Of a stretch of DNA of 64,000 nucleotides, positions 34,239-43,910 are shown piece by piece. Origin of the DNA: Triangularia verruculosa (lineage: Eukaryota > Ascomycota > Sordariomycetes > Sordariales > Podosporaceae). Position numbers and translations under genes: made by a program. The DNA lies in the NCBI GenBank assembly GCA_033296885.1, contig MU863881.1:398220-462219 (forward strand). Reading direction: 5' to 3'. The notes beneath the pieces were generated by a model, which worked only from the letters and a program-made list of their open reading frames with translations, had not been told where the DNA came from and searched no databases. The stretch's first letter is position 1. Each line of letters starts with the position of its first letter.

Positions 34239-35040
34239 TTACAAGGGCTGGCTATAACAAGGAATACCTACCGAAGCCATACAAGGGATGCAAAAAGTCG
34301 GCACTGCGCTCGGTGTAAGCGGCAGACATACCTCTCGTGGCCTTTTGCACCTGGACTTATGATCTCTGGAGACGCAACAGAAACACGACGTGAAGGCGGC
34401 ATGTGCTCTGGCAGTAGACGGAAGTGGGTGTGATGTAGAAGAGAAAGGTGCCTGGGAAGCAGTTGAGCCGGCCACGACATTTCCACCCGCCGCGTTGGGG
34501 GCAACATCTTGTTGGGTCAACACTTGAACAGAGAGATCTGAAATATTGGCGCCAGAGTATAAACCAAGTTGAGGAGGTGTGCTGAGGCCTGCTGGAAAAG
34601 GCAAACGGGGTGAAGCAGGAGACGAGGACGGACCCGACGACGGAATTGAGAGGTCTTGCGCTTGGGGTGCTGCATTTGCGCCCGGATCTGAGGTCGGTAA
34701 ATTGGCCGAGGTCTGTAGCTCTTGGAGAAGCCATTTCGCAGGATACCGCATGTTTGCTGGTCTTTTCTGAACTGAACCCCAATCGCGATGATAAGGGGGT
34801 TCATCCTGGCCCAGGGCTTTTGCTCTGAATCTCTAAACCCATAGGTACCATTAAGAGGATTAGCATCGCACACCCGTACTCAATTCTGCAGTCAGTGTTG
34901 TAGATTAAGGTCCCGAAGTCATGACCATGGTCATGAAGATATTCATAGGTACGTGGGTAGCAAGAACTTACCTTGCAATTATGGCATTGCTTGTGGAGCA
35001 GATTTGTCAAGGAAGAATGGCAGACGCAACGCGCACACAT
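34239..35040 (-). CDS. Cys-rich protein, paralogue B
   Basis: Exon 1 (35040-34972) ends in KQCHNCK at a GTAAGT donor; the 139-nt intron ends in TTTAG and exon 2 (34832-34239) starts RFRAKALGQDEPPYHR. This mirrors paralogue A (CHNCN, then RFKAEAVGSGNG), with the intron at the same codon. A Pro/Ser-rich linker follows, then a C-terminal cluster (SCFCCVSRDHKSRCKRPREV then FCIPCMAS) with spacing close to paralogue A. About 220 residues. The start is uncertain: paralogue A has about 30 more residues before its first Cys group, and the upstream frame is open for 40 codons without ATG. Function unknown; metal binding is likely. Confidence 0.6.
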
Positions 35041-36083
35041 GCTACCGGTATGGGCGGATTTCGAGACTTGGGTAAGGTCCAGGCAAGTGGTTTTGGAAGA
35101 GTTATGTATCGTAGAATGAATTATATCATGGAATAAGGTATATTACCTACAAGGTCGGAAAGGCTTCTCGGCGTGATTGCTGGTTACCGTAGGTAGTTGG
35201 TAGGTACGAAGTTGATAGGAAAAGTAGACAAGGAGCAGAGGTCGGCTGGTACTTAAGGTAACTAGTCGTTTACTTTATGTGGCGGCAATGGTCCAAGAGG
35301 TACTCCAGGGCGTCTAATTCCTGTAAAATTTGAGAAGCTGACCCGCTGTTAAATTTGAAACCACGCTTGTGGCGAAACGATAGATACCTATTTAATATCC
35401 TTACCACCTGAGGATGAGCCTCATCAAGCGAGTAAATGGCAATACTTGTACGATAACGTGTAATAGAATCGACGTATGGGCAGAGTTGGGTGTACTAAAT
35501 GACCTCCGACGAAGCTCGAAGCTCACGCGTCTCACTCTGTTTCATGTTCTGTGATATCACCTTGTAATATTCGAGGCATGGTGACTCTGGTACTTAATGT
35601 TCGCGCACGATACGGTATCTTCTGTCTACTGCGGACCTCTTCCTCGTGCACGTTTCCAGCGAAGGCTTTTAGAGTCTGGACTGGTCTGTGAGGGGTTCAA
35701 CCCGCGTCATTCTAGATTGACAGCTTCGGATCAAAGCAGAGGTGGTTCACCGAGCCATGTCCCATCTCTCCTACAGCGACACATGCTTGGTCAGGAGGTT
35801 GGAGGTAGGTATCATGCAGCCTACACACTTGTTCTCCTGGCGCTCCGAAGAGAGACGGTTTGGCATCTAAAACGCTACGAAATGCCGCAACTACGTACCC
35901 ACCTCGGTGAGAAAGAGCTACGCAACTCCGAACAACCGTTCCGCAGCAACCGCACCTATCTCTCCCCCTGAAGGAAAAGCCCAGAGATGAAGCAGTAACC
36001 ATTTAACGGTATATCCATATGGTTGGGGCCAGAATACTTCGTTGTTTTCCGGGATATGTGTCCATGACTGGGCGCAACGGCCC
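35041..36083. other. Intergenic, no supported gene
   Basis: AT-moderate DNA with TAGGTAGTTGGTAGG tracts near 35190-35215. A 124-codon plus-strand frame (35597-35971) lacks any motif. Left part of the repeat island. Confidence 0.45.
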
Positions 36084-36305
36084 ACCGAAGCGCAAATCGT
36101 TGTGTTATGGCGGGATGTTCACACGTACCCGAAAGCCCCCACGAACACTTTGCCCGATGAACCGACACTTTGATGGGCAGCCGAGTACGACACACGCTGT
36201 TGGGAAGAGAAGAGATAAAAAGACACATCGCACTCTAACTGACACACCTGACACAGAAGCCGCCAGGTGCCCCGTACTTAGGTATTCATTTCGGAGGAAG
36301 CAGAA
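36084..36305 (+). repeat. Dispersed repeat, copy 2
   Basis: Aligns with the reverse complement of 21176-21400. Telomere-like AACCCTAACCCT (36797-36808) lies 0.5 kb downstream; a similar ACTAACCCTAAC lies near copy 1 (21135-21146). The 33-base segment 37076-37108, identical to 21085-21117, lies 0.8 kb downstream in the other relative orientation. Confidence 0.75.
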
Positions 36306-36733
36306 TTATAGCGGCCACACATCCCGGGCGGGTTGGGGCAGGGACGTCGGTAAAGCGGTTTGCTGCAAATGCTCAGGGCGGGCGCGACCGTGTCCTCGGT
36401 TGTGATATGGCCCTGCTTGCCCTTCTCTCTTCCCACTGGCCATGGCGAATTGCGCGTGTTCGTAAATGTAGGCTGAGGATTTTCTTGGTTTGGTTACGTC
36501 CTTGACGCCCTCGGAACTCCGGGACCTCTAAATTCACGGCCTCCGAATTATATTTTCACTGTCTCTGACCGCATATGGAAGCGCCCCACAACGTCCTGCC
36601 ACAATGTGAGCCACAGGCAATTTTTGCAGCGACTGTCATCACAATAAGACATTGAACAATGCTGGCCTCTGGCATCCAGGACCCGATCAAGCGTTTGAAA
36701 AGCCAGGTATTACGGATGCCTGGAATTGGCAGT

Positions 36734-36770
36734 TTAAATGGTGGTTAAATGGTGGTCAAATGGTGGTTTT
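36734..36770. repeat. Short 12-bp tandem repeat
   Basis: Three consecutive near-identical copies of TAAATGGTGGTT (one with a C at the junction). No functional reading. Confidence 0.7.
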
Positions 36771-37075
36771 ATATGCAATATATTAGCGTCATATAACCCT
36801 AACCCTGAGTGCACGCCTGCACTTGCACCACCCACAACACCACCCACAGCACTACTTTTTGATGGATATACCAAGCCCTAGTATATTGAATTGATATTTC
36901 TAGTGGAATTTGGCGGTATCCGAAGGTGGCTTTGGTTTTTCAAGTATGTTGAGCGATGTAAACTGCAGCTAAAGTTGGCTGTGGCTGACATGGTTGTGCA
37001 CAGACCAGGCCGTGAAAATATAATTTGGAGAGAGTGAATTTAGAGGTCCCGTCAGGTCAGGGACTGGCTATTGTC

Positions 37076-37108
37076 CCTTGCAAACGAAACGAAGTTTGGG
37101 CCCAAGCG
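37076..37108 (+). repeat. 33-bp exact match to 21085-21117
   Basis: All 33 bases are identical and in the same orientation; a weaker reverse-complement resemblance is seen at 36023-36052. It may be the end of a small transposable element. Confidence 0.8.
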
Positions 37109-37448
37109 TTTTTGTTTGACCAGCGTTTGCTGGGTTTTTAAAAAGTTAATTTAAGTAACATTCAAGAACTTAAGAAGTAAGGTAGTCTTCTTTTTTTAGC
37201 GGTAAATATATCTTTATTCTAGAAGAGATAAAAAAAAACCCAGCATGGGCCTTTTGACGTTTCGTTTTCAAAACACAAGCAGCTCATCAAAACCTGCGAT
37301 CGAGTCGAGCAAACCAGAACAAGCTAAGCTTGGACGATGGTACGAGTGTCTTGCTGCCGGGAATGGAGGGCCAGTCACGACACCAAAACATTAAAACAAT
37401 CTCTTCGATTCAACAGAAGGGCTTGCGGGATGTGAGTCCAGCAGGTCA

Positions 37449-39173
37449 TTAGTAAACATAGATGAAGTCCTCGTTCTTGACATCGGTCATATCGCGCAGA
37501 GCATTGTCGTCCTCGAGCGTTTTTGGCTTCGGATTTGTATCCGCCTCCTCAAGGTCTGCTGTCTTTCCGGTTGCAATGTGCCCTTGGCTGATCATGGACT
37601 CATCTACCAGCACTGCATTCTTGCCCAGCGCCCCCCGACGCTTGGCATGTCGGCGGTTAAGAAACATCAGGTAGAAGGGGATGAGTCTGCCGACCACGTG
37701 TTAGCTGGGATGCCGCGATACTGTGTCGTCATTACTCACATTGCCAGTGCTGCAACTAATACGAGCATGATGAGATTCGATATCAAGCCCGGTCGATACA
37801 ACGGGGCATGATCGACCGAGTACAGCAAAGGTCCGATGATATTGCCGGTGCACATTCCGATGAAGACCATTCCAGATGTGCATTTCTTTTTGGTGTCACC
37901 TCCAGTGTTTTGTGCCTGCCACGCGTAAATCAACGGAGTAATGGCAGCCATGCATGAGACCAAATAGTAACCAAACAACAGGACTCCCTTTTGCTCACGA
38001 GGCACGGTCAACATGATGATCGTGCCCACAATCGGCAACACACATACTCCAGCGATTGTGAGTCCCTTGTGCTTGAAGCGCGTGGCAACCCATCCAGAGG
38101 CAATGATGACGATGAACTGGATAGCGCCGAAGGGGATGTTGAACAGGATCGCTTCGAACTTGGTGTACCCGAAAGATTTGACGATCAAGCTTCCAAAGGT
38201 TCCGATACCACCGCTCACAATACTGCTCCTTGTTAGCAACGTCACTTAAGACCGTTCAGCGGGAGACTTGCGAGATTGCAATGATGATCACAAACCAACA
38301 CCAAGTCTTCAAATCCATCAAACTCTCCCACACATGATCCCACCTCCACTTGCCGCTCGACACGCCCATCTGATTTGCCCGCAATCTCTCTACCGCAATC
38401 ACCTTCTCTCTGTCGGTCAAATATTTGGCCTCCATTGGCGAATCCGGCATGAACGTCAACACAACTACCGCATAAACCACAGTCAAGAGCCCGCAGAACA
38501 AGAAAATGATCTGGTACTTGAACATGACATCGCTCTCAATATGCCCCAGCCCATAAGTGAACAAACTGCCCACGATAGCAGTGATACCGTTCATCGCGTT
38601 CCAGTAGCTCGTCCTCAACGTCTGCTCGCTACGCCTCCACCACATCTGCGTCACAGCAATGCAGCTTGGTGCAATCATTGCCTCAAAGCTGCCAAGCAAG
38701 AGCCGCAGCCCGAGCAAAGATTGGAAGTTTGTGCAGGCGGCCATGATGGCTTGCGACGAGCCCCAGAGGAGGATAGCTGTGGCTATCACCTTCCCGTTGG
38801 GAAACTTGACAAGAATGAAGGCGGCCAGCGGTTGCATCACCAGTTGGGCGATGTACAAGATGGACCCGAGCCAAGAGTATTGCTGTCCGACGAGCTTCGC
38901 ATCTTCCGTGATACCGAAGATGGATACATAAGACAAGGATGACTTGTCGAGCTGTTGGAAAAAGTAGGCACCAAGTAGGAGAGGAAGGATGCGCGTGTCA
39001 ATACGACGGCGGACATGTCGTTCTTCTTCGTAGGTGAAACTCGTGTCGTTTTGGGCGTGAGCTTTGAGGAAGACAGTCGCTTTATCAGCGGGGCCGTTCA
39101 TTATAGGGGCAGGGGTGATTTCATCTGCTGCCGCTGTCCCCTGGGTTGGTGATGGCTTCTCTGGTGCTGCCAT
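37449..39173 (-). CDS. MFS transporter, DAL5-type anion:cation symporter
   Basis: Exons 39173-38272, 38222-37740 and 37686-37449 give 540 residues. Intron 1 (49 nt) is GC-AG with a GCAAGT donor and restores IAISIVSGGIGTFGSLIVK, a standard stretch of this family; intron 2 (53 nt) uses GTGAGT and restores AALAILIPFYLM. Twelve hydrophobic segments follow a hydrophilic N-terminus and the RRIDTRILPLLLGAYFFQQLDKSS block typical of allantoate/nicotinate/vitamin permeases. The tail is charged and cytosolic. It likely imports an organic anion with protons at the plasma membrane; the substrate is not readable. It is divergent from the Gfo/Idh/MocA gene across 1.3 kb. Confidence 0.9.
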
Positions 39174-40467
39174 TACTGTCAGACTTGAACTTTGAACGCC
39201 CGTGACTAAGGGGATTCTCAGTTTGTGACACCGTCACCGAGTCCACGGAGCTGGAACGCAGGATTATACAATTGAGAATCCGGGAGAAATAATGTTGGGG
39301 GTCTATCGCTGCCATTTACGCCGAGATATATGCAGATCATATGGTAGTTCGGCAGTGATGGAGCCAAGAGTTTGGGCACATGGCAGGTAGAGGGTGTCAT
39401 TACCGGCCTGGGTCAAGACAAATGCGACAGGACTGACTTGTACATGCTTTATGTTGAGCCGCGAGGGTCAATGTGGGGTTTCATTGGTGGACATTCAGGC
39501 TGATTTGGCCGACGAAGCTCTCCTCGTTGGTTTACAATCTGAGGATCAGCACAGGTTGGTAGGGCTATGGTTAAAACATTTGTCGATCTAACGCCTCGCT
39601 TCTTGCTCGACAAAGAATAGACGTAACTCCACGAGGTCAAAGCCTGGTGCCGTTTACATGGCTGCCTCGCTCAGGATAGTTGTCGGTTTAGCATCGCGAC
39701 GTAACGGGGTTATGATGGGTGTCAGCGATGGATCTCAGTCGTTATTTAAAACGGATTACGTGCCTATATAGAATGCAATTCAGAACTGTTGATATTGAGC
39801 CAAAGCTTTGAGGTGTTGTGACCCTGAATTACCCCTGAATCCCCCTGAAATGGACCCACTTGAGATCGCGGCTCTACCGCCACCCAGGGCAATGTAGTGA
39901 AGGACATTCGTAGACATAGGGCGGGTCTCTCATATCTTCATGGCGATATCAACCGACGTCGGGTGCATGAAATGGGCCGGTGGACTAGGGCATGTCATGG
40001 AAAGCAGTATAGCATAGAAGGACATTGAAGTACATCTGAGCTTTAATGATGGTCTGTCCCATTTTTTGTATCTATTTTGGTTCGTGTGGGATGGGCATGA
40101 TTGGTGAGTTACCTAGGTAGGTTGTAGTTGTGTTCAATCAAGCTTCATTGGCACTGGAGTTACTCTTCATCTCCACGATATGCATGATACCGTATGGCGT
40201 GGCTGGCCCCCGCGCGTGTGGGGGGCAGCTGTGCTCCTCATGAGAGCCGTTCGACCGCTGCAGATCATGATCAGGCTAAAACTCGGGAATGGGACAATGA
40301 CCCCCGAACTCCATTGTTGCGCTGTAACAGCCATTCATCGCTGCCGTCTTACCTATGCTGGCGATATCATCTTGATTTCGGGTTCGAAGTTGCACAACTT
40401 GCCCCTGGGCCCCCTAAATATTTGTTCATTCCTGCGGTCTGCAATACAGTGAGCATAACATCAAAGC
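39174..40467. other. Divergent promoter region
   Basis: 1.3 kb between the transporter and oxidoreductase genes. No gene supported. It contains an ACCTAGGTAGG tract near 40112 and scattered pyrimidine runs near the oxidoreductase start. Confidence 0.5.
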
Positions 40468-41775
40468 ATGTCGACTCAACCTAAGAAGCGCTACGCCCTG
40501 GTTGGGACCGGCGGCCGCTCCCACTTCTTCTACTCTGCAATCGCAACAACCTACTCGTCCACCTCCCGCATCGTCGGCTTCTGCGACACAAACCAAACGC
40601 GTCTCAACTACGCTCTCAGCCGTCTCACCTCCCTCGGCCACGACCCGGTGCCTCTCTATCTCGCCTCCGACTTTGACAAGCTCATCGCCGAGACAAAACC
40701 AGACGAAGTCATCGTCACCACCATCGACCGAACCCACCACATCTACATCATCCGCGCCTTGCAACTCGGATGCAATGTCGTCTCGGAAAAGCCCATGACA
40801 ATCGACGCGCCACGATGTCAAGCAATCTTTGACGCCGTCAATAAAACCAAGAAAAACGTCAGGGTCACCTTCAACTACCGCTACGCACCCCACAACACCA
40901 AGATCTACGAGCTACTTCAGTCGGGAGCCATCGGGATAGTGACATCAGTGCACTTCGAGTGGCTGCTAAACACCTCTCACGGAGCAGACTATTTCCGCAG
41001 ATGGCACCGCGACAAGAGGAACAGCGGCGGACTGCTCGTCCACAAATCCACGCACCATTTCGACCTCGTCAACTTCTGGCTCAAGACCAGACCGCTGTCT
41101 GTCTACGCACAGGCCGATCTCAAGTTTTACGGCAAGGAAAATGCCGAGTTGAGGGGAGTAACCAAGTTTTATGACCGGGTAAAGGGGAACGAACAAGGCA
41201 ACGCCAAAGGCGACCCCTTTGCGCTCGATTGCAGCAAAGTAGAGACTCTCAAGAGTTTGTACCTCGATGCCGAGCATGAGGACGGTTACTTTCGGGATCA
41301 ATCCGTGTTTGGGGATGGGATCAGCATCGAGGATACGATGAGCCTGCTGGTGAGGTACAAGAACGGGGCGGTGATGACGTACTCGCTTACTGCGTATGCG
41401 CCGTGGGAAGGGCTGAGGATCAACTTCAACGGGACGAAGGGGAGAATAGAGATGGAGGTGGTGGAAAACAGTTATGTCAATTCTGGCGGGGATCAGTCCT
41501 TGGAGGGGTGCTTGGAGAAGAGCACGATCTTGCTGAGACCATTATTTAAACCCCCGAGGGAAATTGAGATTGGGGAGGCTCAGGGAGCACATGGGGGAGG
41601 GGATAATGTTTTGCTGCAGGATTTGTTTGGGGAGCCGGTGACGGATGAGTACATGAGAGCTGCCAGTCACATAGATGGTGCGGCAAGTATCTTGACTGGG
41701 ATTGCGGCCAACAAGTCTATTGCTACTGGCCAGGTGGTGTTTGTGGATGACATCTTGAAGGTTCCCGACAGTTAG
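40468..41775 (+). CDS. Gfo/Idh/MocA family NAD(P)-dependent oxidoreductase
   Basis: Single exon, 435 residues. The N-terminal Rossmann fold starts RYALVGTGGRSHFF; the SEKPM motif near residue 110 carries the family Lys; and HKSTHHFDLVNFWL carries the His used in catalysis in related sugar dehydrogenases. Such enzymes oxidise or reduce sugars, inositols or related ring compounds with NAD(P). No signal peptide, so cytosolic. Bacterial relatives are often annotated StrI-like, but the substrate cannot be assigned. The stop TAG (41773-41775) overlaps the stop of the next, convergent gene. Confidence 0.9.
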   Translation: MSTQPKKRYALVGTGGRSHFFYSAIATTYSSTSRIVGFCDTNQTRLNYALSRLTSLGHDPVPLYLASDFDKLIAETKPDEVIVTTIDRTHHIYIIRALQLGCNVVSEKPMTIDAPRCQAIFDAVNKTKKNVRVTFNYRYAPHNTKIYELLQSGAIGIVTSVHFEWLLNTSHGADYFRRWHRDKRNSGGLLVHKSTHHFDLVNFWLKTRPLSVYAQADLKFYGKENAELRGVTKFYDRVKGNEQGNAKGDPFALDCSKVETLKSLYLDAEHEDGYFRDQSVFGDGISIEDTMSLLVRYKNGAVMTYSLTAYAPWEGLRINFNGTKGRIEMEVVENSYVNSGGDQSLEGCLEKSTILLRPLFKPPREIEIGEAQGAHGGGDNVLLQDLFGEPVTDEYMRAASHIDGAASILTGIAANKSIATGQVVFVDDILKVPDS

Positions 41776-42403
41776 AGGAGATAGAAGTAGGCCAACATTG
41801 AGAAACCAAACACCATCATCTGGGATCCCTTGATCTCCACGCACCCAGCAGCGTTTCTGGTGGTTGTCGTTGCAGCCGCCGAACCTTCACTTCCCGTGGG
41901 GATACTAGTTCCCGAGTTCGACCTGCCAGAAGTTGGAGCGGCAGTGATCGAGGAGTTGCCGTGGGCCGAGATGGGGATGGTGCTGAGATCAGGCTCCGTT
42001 GTAGTGGCAGTCAAGGTGACAGTATCATCATGAGCGGTAATCAGCATGGTGTTGAGATCCGGCTCTGTGTACGTGGACGTGTAAGATGACAACTCCACCT
42101 CGGTCGGCTCGGCGGATGAGGAGTCATCCTTGTCAAAGCACGCGTAGCCTATCAACTCGAGGTAGGAGCATCGCTCCAACGGCGTGCAGCACATGGTACC
42201 TGGGTCATGTTAGTACGCTGCACATTTCGCTTTGCGTAGGTGTGAAGAGAGCCGGGGTAATGGGTCGGAGGAAGTCTTTCGCACTCACCGCATGGCTTGT
42301 AGCGTGCATCAGGACACACAATTCGCGGCTGTATTCCGATGGCCGACGCCAAGGTAGACATGGCCAACATCATGGCAAGGCGAGTGCTAGCGGCGAAGAG
42401 CAT
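41772..42403 (-). CDS. Small secreted Cys-rich protein, probable GPI anchor
   Basis: Two exons, 42403-42289 and 42199-41772 (180 residues), joined by an 89-nt intron (GTGAGT donor, ACTAAC branch site) to read CPDARYKPCGTMCCTPLERC. A signal peptide ends near ASAIG; a compact region with seven Cys follows up to GYACFDKD. Then comes a long Ser/Thr-rich stalk and a hydrophobic C-terminus (QMMVFGFSMLAYFYLL) preceded by small residues, which fits a GPI signal. It is likely a wall- or surface-anchored protein; the Cys pattern is not one I recognise as CFEM. Its TAA stop at 41774-41772 overlaps the stop of the plus-strand oxidoreductase. Confidence 0.8.
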
Positions 42404-42957
42404 CTTGTCAACGAGTCAGATGGCTCGAGTGTGGAAGATCAAGTTACAGACGTCCAACATTCTGTGAGGGCTTCCAGCCGTTTATATGTTGAGGGTGACC
42501 CAACCATGGGGCCCATCTGCCATTACTCAAGGGCTGGTGGGTGGCATTCAGCCGCAAGCCTCTATTCCCAAAGCAACGGCCGCGTTTGGTCAGCTCCATG
42601 TTTGAGCCACCACAAGCGTGGATGCTAGAACTGTTGTCCATCGGCAATTCGACCACCTCGACAAGCGGCTGCCAGAAATCCGGACAGGGGTGAAGGATTC
42701 ACCGACGGCTTCGGGGAATTCCTCTTTCGGAGGCTGGAAGACGATGATTGGTGGTTGTTTGGAGGTGGACACAGGTGGGCCACGAATCCTTCGGCGGGAA
42801 ATGCCGAGGCCCATCGTGCGCCAAAAGACTTCTACAAAAGGAAGAGCCGCCGAAATCTCTTTGTCGCGAACAGGCCCCTCAACTTGCTCAACTCAGTCAC
42901 CGTTCGATTCAAACCCGCCTGTCTCAGTACTAGCCGTCAAACAGCCCGAACAGCACG
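42404..42957. other. Divergent promoter region
   Basis: 554 bases between the divergent Cys-rich and DUF1304 genes. Open frames that run through it (for example 42618-43352 +) overlap the DUF1304 gene in another frame and are shadows. Confidence 0.5.
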
Positions 42958-43326
42958 ATGGCCATCATATCCAATCTTTTGGTCTTACTTGTGGCCATTA
43001 TTCACATTTACATTTTCGTCCTGGAAACTTTTCTGTGGACTCACCCCGCCTATGGCAGAAAGACATTTCGCACCACGGCCGAGTTCGCCAACCAAACCAA
43101 GGCATTGGCAGCAAACCAGGGGCTCTACAATGGCTTTCTCGCAGCCGGGCTCATATGGGGAATTTCACACCCGGTGCCCGAGTTTGCATCGCAGCTGAAG
43201 CTGTTTTTCCTGGGGTGCGTCTTTGTTGCCGGCGTGTTTGGGGGCCTGACGGTCAGCAAGAGAATTGTGGGGGTTCAGTGTGTGCCATCGGCACTGGCTG
43301 CTTTGGCAGTCATTTATCTGGGCTGA
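42958..43326 (+). CDS. DUF1304 family membrane protein
   Basis: Single exon, 122 residues, four hydrophobic helices. The motifs FVLETFLWTHPAYGRKTFR, ALAANQGLYNGFLAAGLIWG and AGVFGGLTVSKR are those of DUF1304, a family of small integral membrane proteins shared by bacteria and fungi. Length matches the family. Molecular role unknown. Confidence 0.9.
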   Translation: MAIISNLLVLLVAIIHIYIFVLETFLWTHPAYGRKTFRTTAEFANQTKALAANQGLYNGFLAAGLIWGISHPVPEFASQLKLFFLGCVFVAGVFGGLTVSKRIVGVQCVPSALAALAVIYLG

Positions 43327-43355
43327 GGTGGAAAGTTCGAAAACAGGTGTGAATA

Positions 43356-43641
43356 AACGCCAGGGGAAATAGAAATGAAGCTGGGATAAGCAGAAATAAA
43401 AGCTGGGAGATATAGAAATGAAAGCGGGCAGTTTTGCAAGTTCAGCTGGGATGTAAATGAACAGAAGCTTGGATCTTTATAAATAGAAACTGGGATATAT
43501 AGAAGCAAAAGCTGGGATATCTAGATATAAACGTTGGGATGAATCTAGATACAAGCTGGGTTATATGAAACAGAACGCTGGGATACGTGAATATAAAGCT
43601 GAGATACCTTGGTTGAAATAATGCTGGGATAAGTAGAGATC
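43356..43641. repeat. 22-bp degenerate tandem array, second locus
   Basis: About 13 units of 21-24 bases, mostly 22, typified by AAGCTGGGATATCTAGATAT plus AA. It starts 30 bases after the DUF1304 stop, so it may be transcribed as part of that 3' untranslated region. The core AAGCTGGGAT is shared with the reverse complement of the array at 22347-22632. Confidence 0.88.
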
Positions 43642-43910
43642 AAGCTTAGTTACCTAGGTACTCGGCATGTGAAAAATGCAGGGAAAAGGTGGTGGTGATT
43701 TCCCGTCCCGAGGACGTTACACTGCTATCGCCCATCGGCAGGTGTTAAAAGTGATGCCGTTGCCTCATGGCGTCCTTGGCGCATGAACGTGAGTACTAAC
43801 TCCCAACACAAAGTCATCCATATCCATAGTGGTAATTCTTGTCCTTCTATTGATGAAACAGTATGTACATAGCTACTTGTTACCCAGTAACAGTTCTTTA
43901 TTAAGCCGAC

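Noticed and set aside
34081..34257. Part of a 206-codon plus-strand frame as a possible gene
   Set aside because: The frame starts inside the STAND first exon on the opposite strand and shows no domain.
36797..36808. Telomere-like AACCCTAACCCT as evidence of a chromosome end
   Set aside because: Only two repeats, flanked by ordinary genes on both sides; treated as an interstitial motif.
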